A DNA stretch of 64,000 nt from Paenibacillus sp. D2_2. GTDB taxonomy: Bacteria > Bacillota > Bacilli > Paenibacillales > Paenibacillaceae. The DNA lies in NCBI RefSeq assembly GCF_031199965.1, contig NZ_CP133605.1, positions 3,194,501 through 3,258,500 on the forward strand, read 5' to 3'. Shown piece by piece: positions 47,146 to 56,092 of the stretch. The translations under genes were made by a program, and so were the position numbers. How positions within the stretch are numbered: position 1 is the first letter of the stretch; each line of letters begins with the position of its first letter. The notes under the pieces are model-generated. The model saw only the letters and a program-made list of their open reading frames with translations. It had not been told where the DNA came from and ran no database searches.

Positions 47146-48087
47146 ATGGGAGATCGAATCGTCATTATTAGCGGAGCCAACTCTGGGATTGGAAGAGCTG
47201 CCGCTATCAAGTTTGCAACTGAAGGATTTCATGTAGTAATGGCCTGCAGGAATCTAAGTGCAAGCCAGAGCGTACAACAGGAAATTATCGAGAAGAGCGG
47301 CAATGATAAAGTAAGCTTGTTAGAGCTCGATCTCGCATCCTATCAATCGATCCGCCATTTTTGCACAGTCTTCCAGCAAACATACAAGCAACTCGATGTA
47401 TTAATTCACAATGCCGCATATCTCAAGCATGGTGAAAAGAACTATCAACTTAGCCCCGATCACATTGAGCTTTCCTTTGCCACAAACTTGTTTGGCCCCT
47501 TCCTAATGACAAAGCTATTAATGGACACCCTACAGAGATCATCTGACGCTCGTATTCTTCACGCTTGCAGCACGAACATTAAACACTTCTTCGATCCAAA
47601 GCGAAAAATAGAGTTCGACAATCTTCAAGGTGAATTGAAAGATAACCGCCCATATAACACCTATAAAATGTATGGTGACTCTAAGATGGCATTGTTTATC
47701 ATGACGAAGAGACTGGCTATGGAGCTCAAACCCTATGGGATCACAGTGAATGCGCTGCAAATTCCCGCCACGAAAATATCCAAACGGACCATAGACAACT
47801 TATCGCCAGGCTGGCGGGTTCTTGCAGTACTTCAGAACTTAATTAATCCCTTACCGGACGCGGTAGCAGACTGCTACTATCAAATATGTACAGCGGAGAA
47901 ATATGCGAATCTATCCGGACAACTATTTAATAAGCAGGGTGAGATCATTCAGCCAGGCCAGAGAAAGCCAGATCCTCTCACACAAGCCAAGCAAATATTC
48001 AGTTCAACCTATTATCCCGCCTATGCAGATGATCCTGATGTCGCTCAACAAGTATGGGAGCTCTGCACGAAATTGACCCTACATTAG
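47146..48087 (+). CDS. Short-chain dehydrogenase/reductase, retinol-dehydrogenase-like
   Basis: 313 residues, longer than classical SDRs. The cofactor motif is ISGANSGIGRAAA, followed by MACRN (an arginine that suggests NADP), NAAYL, and a catalytic YGDSK. The serine position falls in ILHACSTNIK. The C-terminal 80 residues are an extension. Relatives reduce steroids, retinoids or sugars; no substrate is assigned. GTGAGGGAAGAAC precedes the ATG. Confidence 0.83.
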   Translation: MGDRIVIISGANSGIGRAAAIKFATEGFHVVMACRNLSASQSVQQEIIEKSGNDKVSLLELDLASYQSIRHFCTVFQQTYKQLDVLIHNAAYLKHGEKNYQLSPDHIELSFATNLFGPFLMTKLLMDTLQRSSDARILHACSTNIKHFFDPKRKIEFDNLQGELKDNRPYNTYKMYGDSKMALFIMTKRLAMELKPYGITVNALQIPATKISKRTIDNLSPGWRVLAVLQNLINPLPDAVADCYYQICTAEKYANLSGQLFNKQGEIIQPGQRKPDPLTQAKQIFSSTYYPAYADDPDVAQQVWELCTKLTLH

Positions 48088-48402
48088 GATGCAAGTATGA
48101 GACTGAACCGTACATTAGGTCGATCAGAAGGATATTTTCCTTCTACATTCACATAGTAATTCATTTATCGCATTTCATCATCTCTTATTTTTTCCGCTAA
48201 TTTATTTAAAACCTTTCGGGGTGAATTCAGTATTACACAGGCTTGTGCATGGTTAGGAGTGTACAATCAAGGTGGATTCAAACGAAACTAAATAACCAGT
48301 CACCGATAGAATATCGACAACTGGTTGTCTAAACTTGTAAGGTGTCCCTGTCTCACAAACGGGGATCAGTCCCAACCTTTTATCGGTTAGGCTTTTTAAA
48401 AA
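48088..48402. other. Intergenic region with weak hairpins, no gene
   Basis: 315 bp lie between convergent SDR and aldo/keto reductase genes. AACCAGT and ACTGGTT (about 48293-48327) can pair, and CCCAACC with GGTTAGG (48371-48377, 48385-48391) followed by TTTTT makes a weak plus-strand terminator. An AACGAAAC at about 48281 recalls the 185-bp element but the rest does not match. Confidence 0.4.
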
Positions 48403-49236
48403 TTATCGTATAAATTGGGTTACCCATAACAACAGCTTGTTGTTTGGATGAGCAAATCCCCTTTTATTTGTATCCAGGGATGAAATTCTTCTCATTTCCT
48501 CTTGTGATAAACGGAAATCAAGTATGTCCTGGTTTGCCTTTAAGCGTTCAGGACGAATTGATTTTGGAATGACAGCAATACCCCGCTCCAGATTCCACCT
48601 TAGCATGACTTGCGCCGTGGTTTTACCGTACTTCTCCGCAATTTCCTTCAGTACAGAATGATTAAATAATTGCTGATTTCCATGTCCAAAGGGGCTCCAA
48701 GCCACATGTTGGATCTGATTCTTCACTAAATACTGATGCAGTTCTTCCTGCTGCAAAAAAACGTTCGTATGAATCTGATCGACCGCAGGAACAATAGTTC
48801 CATGCTTCAAGACATCCTCCAGATGATTACGTTCAAAGTTAGATACACCAATCGCTCTAATCTTACCCTCTTTATACAATTGCTCCAGCACTTCCCAGCT
48901 CTCTATATACTTAGGGGATGGCCAATGAATCAAATAAAGATCGATATAATCCGTTTGCAGCTTCTTTAAGCTGGTTTCAAACGCTTGCTTTGTTTTTTTG
49001 CCATGATCTGAATTCCATAGCTTGGTTGTAATAAATATATCCTTACGATCTACCCCCGACTTCTGAATCGCACGGGCAACAAGTTCCTCATTGTGATAGA
49101 AGGCAGCAGTATCTAAGTGTCGGTAACCATTTCTCAATGCCCAAACGATTGCATCCTCATTCTCATTTTTCATTTGATATACGCCCAAACCAACCTTAGG
49201 CATCAAAACCCCATTATTTAAAACGTAATTTTCCAT
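48403..49236 (-). CDS. Aldo/keto reductase (YvgN-like)
   Basis: 277 residues from the ATG at 49236, which has GGGAGGATGATC upstream. The AKR tetrad is present: D and Y in HLDTAAFYHNE, K in TTKLWNSD and H in LIHWPSPKY. The C-terminal AVIPKSIRPERLKAN binds NADPH. Related Bacillus enzymes reduce methylglyoxal and other aldehydes. It is convergent with the SDR gene. Confidence 0.9.
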   Translation of the reverse strand: MENYVLNNGVLMPKVGLGVYQMKNENEDAIVWALRNGYRHLDTAAFYHNEELVARAIQKSGVDRKDIFITTKLWNSDHGKKTKQAFETSLKKLQTDYIDLYLIHWPSPKYIESWEVLEQLYKEGKIRAIGVSNFERNHLEDVLKHGTIVPAVDQIHTNVFLQQEELHQYLVKNQIQHVAWSPFGHGNQQLFNHSVLKEIAEKYGKTTAQVMLRWNLERGIAVIPKSIRPERLKANQDILDFRLSQEEMRRISSLDTNKRGFAHPNNKLLLWVTQFIR

Positions 49237-49361
49237 AATGATCATCCTCCCATTCATTCCTGTGATAGACCGAAGTGATTCAATCGGCTCAAATTAATGC
49301 ATGGCTCTTTTCATTCAAATTGTAGGAATCAGCATGTGAATTAATAAATGCAGCGTATAAG

Positions 49362-49859
49362 TTATTTTCCTAATAATTTGGTCTTCTGCCGCATGGTATT
49401 AAATATTCCTCCGAAGAACAGACCTACAGTAGTGCCGCTAATTGACGTATATAACACATTAAACCACAAACTGTGAACAGCGTCGCTATTCTTGTACATA
49501 TAAACACTCAGAGCGAATTTGATAAAAAAATTGATCAGTATGATGATTAGCGGAAGGTAGTTTTTGGCGCGAATCATCATACCGTTTTTGATGAAGAAAC
49601 GGTGATTTCTCCGATAAAGGAAGTATCCTATAAATGTGCCTAGTCCAAGAAACAAAATATAGACAAGGAAAGCATAAAAACGAAATGAGAATTTCGTAGA
49701 AATATTGTATATCCCCCACAGAATAAAAATACCTGGAACCAACAGCGAGTTTGGAATATTCACTTCTCTTTCTTGAGAAGTTGAAATGCCCCGGTAGAGT
49801 AAAAATGCAAACATTAGATAAGCCCATATCGGGGTATGTTTCAAAATTTCGTGAATCAT
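49362..49859 (-). CDS. Multi-pass membrane protein of unknown function
   Basis: 165 residues with five hydrophobic segments (about 13-22, 38-52, 60-82, 102-120 and 133-152). The HTPIWAYLMFAFLLYRG start resembles DUF6622/CcdC-like membrane proteins. There are no catalytic motifs or signal peptide. AGGGAGTGTAT lies upstream of the ATG. It lies between an aldo/keto reductase and an efflux pump, with no clear link to either. Confidence 0.65.
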   Translation of the reverse strand: MIHEILKHTPIWAYLMFAFLLYRGISTSQEREVNIPNSLLVPGIFILWGIYNISTKFSFRFYAFLVYILFLGLGTFIGYFLYRRNHRFFIKNGMMIRAKNYLPLIIILINFFIKFALSVYMYKNSDAVHSLWFNVLYTSISGTTVGLFFGGIFNTMRQKTKLLGK

Positions 49860-49988
49860 TTAATATACACTCCCTTGGAAAATAATCTCACATTATCATT
49901 ATCTACAAAACTAACAAAATATGATTCACAACGGGTAGATACTATGCCAGATTAAATTCTCTAGCGAACTTCTGTCGGCCGACACCCA

Positions 49989-51414
49989 TCAAAACGATGA
50001 TCTTTTTATTCTCGGCAGCAGTACCGCCGGTATTAGCGCCAATGCAGATAAGGCCATCGACCAGAAAAACGTATGATCGAACGCAACAGCTACAACGGCT
50101 GGGTTATGTGACATTACCGAATTTAACTCGTTCTGTAGAATAATAGCAATCACCGATGCACCAAACGCGCCACCGATTTGCTGCATAATGCGAGTGGTGC
50201 TGCTGGCATGTGGGATCTGCTTCGGAGACAGACCGATATAGGCGGAAGCCATGACCGGCAGAAATACAGCTCCTAATCCTGCCCCCGTACAATCAATGCT
50301 GCGCTCAAATAGTAATAACTCGTATCCGCGCTAAGCTGTGTAAATGGCCATGTTCCAAGTATGGTAAGCATGGTTCCAACAAGAACGACGGTCGCGAACC
50401 GATCTGATCGGTTAATTTGCCGGCAAGCGATCTTGTCAGCAGCATCCCGATCCCCTGCGGAACGAGCAGCAGACCGGATACAAGCACGGATTCGCCGCGG
50501 ACTTGCTGGAAGTATAGCGGTAGCAGCAGCATCGCCCCGTAGGTGGTCAAGCCTGATAAAAAGAGCAGTATAGCGGACACGGTAAAGGAGCGCACCCGGA
50601 ACAGCTTAACATCCAGCAGCGCTTCGTTTCCTTTGCGAAACGCATAAACAACAAACACAGCCAAAAGCACGATGCCTGCTATAACGGGAACGAGAACCGC
50701 GGCATGGCCGAAACCGTGGTTGGAGCTCACTTCTCCCAGACCGTAAATAATGAGCACGATGGCCGGAGAAAGCAGCATCAATCCTAGCAGATCCAGCCGC
50801 AACGTACTAGTTCCGCGCTCTTGGTCGGGTAGTCCCTTCCACGCCATTATGATGGCAAGAATACAGAGTGGAATATTCACAAAGAAAATCCATCTCCAGT
50901 TCAAATGATTGATGATGAGTCCTCCCAGCACAGGCCCCAAAATTGGCCCAAGCAGTGCCGGCAGAGCGGCCATGCCCATCATTTTTCCCATACTTTGCCC
51001 TCCAGAGGCGCGAACTCCGATGGTCTGCATAATCGGCATCAGCAAACCACCGCCGATCCCCTGAATGGTACGAAAAAAAATCAGGCTTTCCACGTTCCAC
51101 GCTAAGCTGCATAGCACAGAACCGAGCAGGAACACCGCAAGCGAAAATAGCCACATCCGCTTGCCTCCGAATCGCTCGACCGCCCAGCCGGTAATGGGAA
51201 TGACCATGCCAAGCGCAAGCAGATAACTGGTCATAACCCATTGAATGGTCGATACCGAGGTATTAAATTCCCGAACCAGCGTTTCAATGGCCACATTGGT
51301 TATCGTCGTGTCAAATAACGGGGCTAGAATGCCGACCATTAAAATCCACATCATTTTCTTTGTGGCCGCCTGCTGTTCAGTTTGTTCAAGCGCCGCGGTG
51401 CTTTGTTTTTGCAT
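49989..51414 (-). pseudogene. DHA2-family MFS efflux pump, reading frame broken twice
   Basis: The pieces give a 475-residue drug exporter. Landmarks are LFDTTITNVAIETL in helix 1, ERFGGKRMW in loop 2-3, and GPILGPVLGGLIINHLNW (motif C). The frame is lost near 50393 (after QIGSR, where TVVLVGTMLTILG should follow) and at 50282-50286 (five G in the coding strand, one short; VRGAGLGAVFLPVMA follows). Restoring two bases gives a normal C-terminus. The ATG at 51414 has GAGGAG eight bases upstream. It is divergent from a TetR gene and presumably controlled by it. Confidence 0.83.
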
Positions 51415-51439
51415 GTTAATCACTCCTCGATGCTTCAGA

Positions 51440-51460
51440 TAAGAAACTCACAGTTTCTTA
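51440..51460. promoter_or_regulatory. TetR operator candidate
   Basis: TAAGAAACT-CAC-AGTTTCTTA is a perfect palindrome of 9+3+9 bases between the divergent efflux gene and TetR gene. A further AGTTTCTTT half-site lies at about 51500, just before the TetR ribosome-binding site. Confidence 0.7.
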
Positions 51461-51524
51461 ATGGATTTATTGTATACTATACCTATACAGAACGCAACAA
51501 AGTTTCTTTAAGGAGGAAAACAAC

Positions 51525-52118
51525 ATGTCCAATACTCAGTACCAAGATGAATTGAAAAAGAGACGTAGAGGAAAAGAACTGGAAGCCGCTATATTGCAAG
51601 CAGTAAGGGAAGAACTGCAAGAACAAGGATATTCTAATCTTACAATGGATGGAGTGGCGAAAAGGTCGGGGACAAGTAAAGCTGTGCTGTACCGGCGTTG
51701 GGCCAACCGCGCTGAAATTGTATTGGCGGCGATCCAGGAACGCGTGCCCCTTCCGCTGGAAGAGATACCCGATTGCGGGAATTTGAGAGACGATGTTTGC
51801 GATGTGCTTCGCTCGATAAATCAGAACAATACCGGAGTGACTATGAAGGCTTTCTTTGGGCTCGTAACAGAAATTGGGGCCATACCGCTTGCAGACGTGC
51901 TATTTCCCCAAGGCCGTCAAAATAGGACAATGACGATTGTGCTGCAGCGAGCCGTTGACCGAGGAGAAGTATCAGCCGAAGCCGTTACGCCCCGCATGCT
52001 AACTTTACCATCAGATTTGGCTCGTAATGAGTTAATACTTTATAACAAGCCAATGTCTGAGCAGACGATTACTGAGATTGTGGACGAGGTGTTCATGCCA
52101 CTTGTTTTAAAGAAGTAA
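51525..52118 (+). CDS. TetR-family repressor of the second efflux pump
   Basis: 197 residues. The N-terminal helix-turn-helix is clear (NLTMDGVAKRSGTSKAVLYRRWANR). The C-terminal domain follows the TetR_C_11-like type with VTMKAFFGLVTEIGAI. It is divergent from the DHA2 pump, and the palindrome between them is the likely shared operator. AAGGAGGAAAACAAC precedes the ATG. The frame is intact. Confidence 0.88.
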   Translation: MSNTQYQDELKKRRRGKELEAAILQAVREELQEQGYSNLTMDGVAKRSGTSKAVLYRRWANRAEIVLAAIQERVPLPLEEIPDCGNLRDDVCDVLRSINQNNTGVTMKAFFGLVTEIGAIPLADVLFPQGRQNRTMTIVLQRAVDRGEVSAEAVTPRMLTLPSDLARNELILYNKPMSEQTITEIVDEVFMPLVLKK

Positions 52119-52224
52119 GCCAATTCCCGCCTCTTCCTTTTACTGGGGGATGAGACATTTGGACGATGATCTAAGAAACATAAAAATAAAACCATAATTG
52201 GCTGATGTTGATTTTGTCAACGAA

Positions 52225-52262
52225 CAGAACCCTATGGAATTCCATAGGGTTCTGTTTTATTT
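52225..52262. terminator. Strong bidirectional terminator
   Basis: A perfect 13-bp stem (52225-52237 with 52242-52254) with an AATT loop is followed by TTTTATTT. It lies between convergent TetR and permease genes. Confidence 0.9.
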
Positions 52263-52283
52263 AGCATACCTGAATGCTAAAGC

Positions 52284-53627
52284 TTAATAAAAACGGCCTT
52301 TTAAAATATAAGTAGCAGTAATAAACAAATAGATGCCTAGTGTGACGATCGTAATAGCGATAGGGGTTGTACAGATAACGCCAAGTAAAATAGCGCCTAG
52401 TGCAATAATCGCAATCCACGTTGTGTAAGGGAACCACTTAACAGAGTAGCTAATAGGTGCTTCTGGGTGAACTCTTCTTGATTTTAAGTGAGCAATTGCA
52501 ATAATCATCCAAATAAACAATACCGTATAACCTAAAGATCCCATTAAATAATTAAATGTTTTACTTCCCGCAAATAATGAAATCAAAACACCGACATAAA
52601 GTGATGATGTACACATTAAGATTGCATATACAGGAACTCTTTTAACGGAAAGTTTCGAAAATACCTTTGGTACCCTGCCGTCTACTGCTTGCGTGTACAA
52701 AATTCGGGATGAACCGTAAAGTCCTGAATTCATTGAGGAAATAACTGCTAACAAGATAACTGCATTCATAAGATGATCTGCTCCGGGAATTCCAATCATC
52801 TTAAATACCATAACAAAGGGGCTTTCAGAAACCCCGTTCACTTTATTCCAAGGAATCAAACACACAATGATGAAGAAAGGGAGTATATAAAAGACAATGA
52901 TACGTGTTAATGTACTACGGACTGCTCTTGGTACCACTTTTTCGGGATCTTTTGTTTCAGCTAGAGTTACCCCGATAATTTCAGTTCCTCCGTAAGAGTA
53001 GATAACGACTAACATAGATGTAACCAAGCCTTTTACACCATTTGGAAAGAAACCGCCTTGACTATTTAAATTTGAGAAACCTGTCGCTGTATGATGACCA
53101 AATGACACGAATAATAATAGAAGTCCAGCTAGGATAAAGATAACAATAACTGTTATTTTAATTAAAGCCAGCCAGTATTCTGTTTCAGCAAATGCTTTAA
53201 CTGAAAGCAAATTAATAACCGTGACAATAATAGAAACGCCTAAAGCCAGCATCCAAATTGGATACTCAGGGAGCCAGTACTGAATAAAAATGGCGGATAC
53301 AACTGCTTCAGCAGCAATATTTAATACCCACATTTTCCAATATATCCAGTCTAGAAAATAAGCTGGGAACTTTCCTAATATTGTTTGAACTAAATCACGA
53401 AATGTTCGTGCCTTACTATTTCGGACTGCCATCTCTGCAAGTCCTTGCATAATAAATAATAAAATAATTCCACCAATTAAATAAGCAATGATAACTGAGG
53501 GTCCTGCCATATCAATAGCCGAGCTACTTGCTTTAAATAGGCCAGCGCCAATGGCTCCCCCTAACGCCATCATCGTGATATGACGTGAAGTCATGTTTCG
53601 TTGTAAACTTTGGTTGTCTTTTTCCAA
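52284..53627 (-). CDS. yvbW: Amino-acid permease under a leucine-type T-box (YvbW-like)
   Basis: 447-residue APC-superfamily transporter with 12 predicted helices. Helix 1 has the consensus GGAIGAGLFKASSSAIDMAGPS, quoted here in part as GGAIGAGLF, and helix 6 has YSYGGTEIIGVTLAETKDPEKV. The T-box upstream has a CTC (leucine) specifier, as I recall for Bacillus yvbW, so leucine or a branched-chain amino acid is the likely substrate. GGGGGAAAGATC precedes the ATG. The gene and its leader are clearly AT-richer than the flanks, which suggests acquisition. Confidence 0.8.
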   Translation of the reverse strand: MEKDNQSLQRNMTSRHITMMALGGAIGAGLFKASSSAIDMAGPSVIIAYLIGGIILLFIMQGLAEMAVRNSKARTFRDLVQTILGKFPAYFLDWIYWKMWVLNIAAEAVVSAIFIQYWLPEYPIWMLALGVSIIVTVINLLSVKAFAETEYWLALIKITVIVIFILAGLLLLFVSFGHHTATGFSNLNSQGGFFPNGVKGLVTSMLVVIYSYGGTEIIGVTLAETKDPEKVVPRAVRSTLTRIIVFYILPFFIIVCLIPWNKVNGVSESPFVMVFKMIGIPGADHLMNAVILLAVISSMNSGLYGSSRILYTQAVDGRVPKVFSKLSVKRVPVYAILMCTSSLYVGVLISLFAGSKTFNYLMGSLGYTVLFIWMIIAIAHLKSRRVHPEAPISYSVKWFPYTTWIAIIALGAILLGVICTTPIAITIVTLGIYLFITATYILKGRFY

Positions 53628-53651
53628 GATCTTTCCCCCAGCTTTTTATAT

Positions 53652-53935
53652 AAAATAAAAAGCTTATCGTCTTTTTTCTCATTGTCAGATGAGAAAAGAG
53701 ACGATAAGCTTTAGCCAACCGCGGTACCACTCTTATTAGTTCTTAAAATAGAACCCTGCTTAAAACCTGATAACGAAGGTTAGACGTTAAAACATAGAGA
53801 ATATTTCTATATTCTTTCTGAATTACCACTCCTGGGCGAGTTCAAAGTATTATTGGACTACGTCACACCAACCCGTAGCTCTCTTGGCCGAATAATGAAC
53901 TTTTACTACTCCAAATCGTTGTGTTTGTATATTAA
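53652..53935 (-). ncRNA. T-box riboswitch, leucine-type specifier
   Basis: On the minus strand the leader has the T-box core AGAGTGGTACCGCGG (around 53718-53733), AGAGAGCTACGGGTTGGTG of stem I, and a terminator with 12-bp arms (53660-53671, 53700-53711) followed by TTTTTATTTT. In the specifier loop TGAA is followed by CTC (53838-53840), a leucine codon. UGGU in the T-box bulge would pair with ACCA, fitting the A discriminator of tRNA(Leu). Uncharged tRNA should open the antiterminator and turn on the permease. Confidence 0.9.
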
Positions 53936-53963
53936 TATAGAAAATCATTAATTGATTTAATTT

Positions 53964-53991
53964 AATATATATACTTTCTTTTTATTGTCAA
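53964..53991 (-). promoter_or_regulatory. Promoter of the T-box transcript
   Basis: On the minus strand a perfect TTGACA (53986-53991) and TATATT (53964-53969) are separated by 16 bp. They lie just upstream of the T-box leader. Confidence 0.6.
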
Positions 53992-54002
53992 TGATTATTC
54001 TT

Positions 54003-54098
54003 CTAGAGTTTAAACAGAATACAACGCGTCATAATGACAGCGAGAGCAAGAAAATATAATGGCAATATTAATAGAAAACCTGTGTGCAATTGACTCAT
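54003..54098 (-). CDS. Candidate 31-residue hydrophobic peptide, doubtful
   Basis: MSQLHTGFLLILPLY begins a single-helix hydrophobic frame ending ILFKL, TAG at 54003. GGGGA directly abuts the ATG, so the ribosome-binding site is poorly spaced. It could be a small membrane peptide, or a chance frame in AT-rich DNA between the T-box promoter and the reductase gene. Nothing else is visible in 53992-54126. Confidence 0.2.
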   Translation of the reverse strand: MSQLHTGFLLILPLYFLALAVIMTRCILFKL

Positions 54099-54126
54099 TC
54101 CCCAAATAATAGGCTACCTCTACACC

Positions 54127-54657
54127 TTAGTAAATATTTTCATTGAGAATATATTTAACATATTCTTCTGCACTTCTTTTGACTTCATTCTCATTTGCTT
54201 GATAAGATCCATGAAAGATATAAGCAGGTAAAAATTTCGTTCCAATTAAATTACTTGTTGCCTGAAACGGCTTTAATAATTCACTCATAGAGTAATTGTT
54301 TAAACCCCCCGCACGGTATTTTTCTTCGGCACTCCCAGTAGATATTGCAAGAATAAGCTCCTTATTGTTTAGTTTATTTCCATCAGAGCCGTAAGCCCAG
54401 CCATAAGTAAGAACCTTGTCTTGCCATTTTTTAAGAAGCGAAGGAGAACTATACCAATATAACGGGAACTGCAATACGATTCTGTCATGTTTTTCACATA
54501 GTTTATGTTCCATTTCTATATCAATTAGTTCATCAGGATATTGTTTATAAAGTTCGTGAACTGTGATATTCGGATATTTTTTAAGTTCCTCCACCCACGT
54601 TCGATTCACCACTGATTCTTCAATACTTGGATGAGAAACAATAACTAATACGTTCAT
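54127..54657 (-). CDS. NAD(P)H-dependent flavodoxin-fold oxidoreductase (YwrO/MdaB-like)
   Basis: 176 residues from the ATG at 54657, after GGAGGTC at good spacing. It has the flavodoxin-like fold of quinone reductases, with an N-terminal VLVIVSHPSIEESVVNRTW, the QFPLYWYSSPSLLKKWQDKV FMN loop and the later ISTGSAEEKYRAGG. It reduces quinones or similar electrophiles by two electrons with FMN. The gene is AT-rich like the permease next door. An inverted repeat with a T tract lies in its leader and may regulate it. Confidence 0.87.
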   Translation of the reverse strand: MNVLVIVSHPSIEESVVNRTWVEELKKYPNITVHELYKQYPDELIDIEMEHKLCEKHDRIVLQFPLYWYSSPSLLKKWQDKVLTYGWAYGSDGNKLNNKELILAISTGSAEEKYRAGGLNNYSMSELLKPFQATSNLIGTKFLPAYIFHGSYQANENEVKRSAEEYVKYILNENIY

Positions 54658-54712
54658 ACGATATGACCTCCAAAAATAGATTAACTTTCCTTCTTGTTTG
54701 AATTTCAAGTAT

Positions 54713-54767
54713 ACAAAAAAATACCTGTAGATAAAACACTCCTTTTCAAGTGTCCTAACTACAGGTA
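54713..54767 (-). promoter_or_regulatory. Inverted repeat with T tract upstream of the reductase
   Basis: TACCTGTAG (54722-54730) and CTACAGGTA (54759-54767) pair around an inner ACACT/AGTGT stem. On the minus strand TTTTTTT follows. It may be an attenuator, the terminator of the GNAT operon upstream, or an operator for a redox regulator. Confidence 0.45.
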
Positions 54768-54857
54768 CCATATTATGTTAAGTACCTTTTTATAGAATCC
54801 CTTTCATTTATTTGTCGATTTAATAAGCACCACTGGCGCCAACAAAGACTTACTCAT

Positions 54858-54908
54858 GTAAACAGAGAACATTTAGAACGTGTGTTATGTGAGTATGAAG
54901 AGGAATAA
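54858..54908 (+). pseudogene. Possible transposase (integrase-core) C-terminal remnant
   Basis: The frame reads VNREHLERVLCEYEEE and then a TAA. The pattern resembles the last helix of DDE integrase-type transposases (NEEHLERVLREY). It has no start, no catalytic part and no visible ends. The short match makes this tentative. Confidence 0.25.
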
Positions 54909-54971
54909 ATAAACAATACTAACCTGTTAGTTTAGGGCTGTCATAGTTAATTGATCTGCCATTGCCATCTT

Positions 54972-55511
54972 CTAAAGTTCCGCCGTACATTCAATCAACC
55001 AACAATCTCTGAATTGCCCTTCATGCATTTCATGCTCCTTGAGGAGCCTTTTCTTGATGAATCCGCACTGTTCATAACAAGCGAGTGCTCTGGCATTCCA
55101 GGCTTGAGGATCCATGACCACTTTATCCGCTTTGCGCTGATGAATTAAGTAATCCCTCATGGAGCTGACCAGCTTCTTACCGATGCCCCTATTCCAATAA
55201 GCCGGGTCGCCAATAAATTGATCTGTACCGTAGATGATTCCATCTGCATCGGTATATCCGTATTCTTGACTGGAATCCCTGTCTAGCGGATAGAATTGAA
55301 TATAGCCGATCGCTTGACCTTCACATTCAACAATGCATCGCGTCACGCCATCCTCTTGATAGAAATGCTCTCTAACCCTCTCCAGATCATGCGGCCGGTC
55401 GCGTCCTTCATAATATTGCAGCAATTCGGGATTAGAAAGCCAGTCAGCAAGAAGCTGTTGGTCCGCCTCAGTAATGGCGCGGACTGTGATGTAATCTTCT
55501 CTGTATATCAT
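54972..55511 (-). CDS. GNAT acetyltransferase similar to aminoglycoside AAC(6')
   Basis: 179 residues from the ATG at 55511. The sequence follows the AAC(6') half of the bifunctional enzyme AAC(6')-APH(2''): MIYREDYITVRAITEADQ, YYEGRDRPHDLERVREHF, YGTDQFIGDPAYWNRGIGKK (acetyl-CoA loop) and VVMDPQAWNARALACYEQCGF. That relation suggests acetylation of aminoglycosides, though chromosomal homologues may have other substrates. Its AAAGGAG site lies in the last codons of the upstream gene, so translation is coupled. Confidence 0.82.
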   Translation of the reverse strand: MIYREDYITVRAITEADQQLLADWLSNPELLQYYEGRDRPHDLERVREHFYQEDGVTRCIVECEGQAIGYIQFYPLDRDSSQEYGYTDADGIIYGTDQFIGDPAYWNRGIGKKLVSSMRDYLIHQRKADKVVMDPQAWNARALACYEQCGFIKKRLLKEHEMHEGQFRDCWLIECTAEL

Positions 55512-55513
55512 TT

Positions 55514-56041
55514 CTAATCTCCTTTGTTCGTATCTGGACAAGCATTCCGCATACGAATCATAGAATAATCAGTAATTGTAGATGAAAGTATGGCATTCTT
55601 CAAAGGATGAAGATTAGGAGTAAACCGCAATTCAATATCGTATGATAGAAGCTGAGATATCAAGTTTTTAATAGGTTCGATACGGAGCGGCCGTACAGTC
55701 TCTGTAGAAACATAGTATCCAGCTATTTCATCCATCAATTCGAAGCTATCATCCGCAAAGTAGTACTTATATATTTGTGCCTGCTTTATGCGCTCCAACC
55801 AGCCGCTTTCCACAGCAATGATCGTATTTGCCGCAGTTTGTAAGAAGAACCTCTCTCGGTCGGCCTCACAAACCTCTGGAGAATTTGAAAATATAATGCG
55901 TGGACATTCTCTAGGGAAAAGATAATTTATTAAATGTTTATCATTCATTGCCCATACGACCGGTGGCAAATCCGGCCAAGCCTCTGCTTTTCTGGGAACA
56001 AATACTTCTATATTACTTTCTTCACTAATATGATAGAGCAC
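55514..56041 (-). CDS. DUF6886-family protein
   Basis: 175 residues. It begins LYHISEESNIEVFVPRKAE, and LPPVVWAMNDKHLINYLFPRECPRI follows, features of the DUF6886 group whose N-terminus recalls ADP-ribosyl or RNA-phosphotransferase-like folds. No catalytic assignment is safe. The stop lies two bases before the AAC(6')-like start, and the pair is likely expressed together. CAAGGGGCGATC precedes the ATG. Confidence 0.75.
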   Translation of the reverse strand: MLYHISEESNIEVFVPRKAEAWPDLPPVVWAMNDKHLINYLFPRECPRIIFSNSPEVCEADRERFFLQTAANTIIAVESGWLERIKQAQIYKYYFADDSFELMDEIAGYYVSTETVRPLRIEPIKNLISQLLSYDIELRFTPNLHPLKNAILSSTITDYSMIRMRNACPDTNKGD

Positions 56042-56092
56042 ATGATCGCCCCTTGCTTATAATCTAGATTGATATCGATTGATTATCTGTCA

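Noticed and set aside
48275..48300. AACGAAAC as a possible fifth locus of the 185-bp element
   Set aside because: Only the first eight to ten bases match. The second half of the unit and the 50-bp partners are absent.
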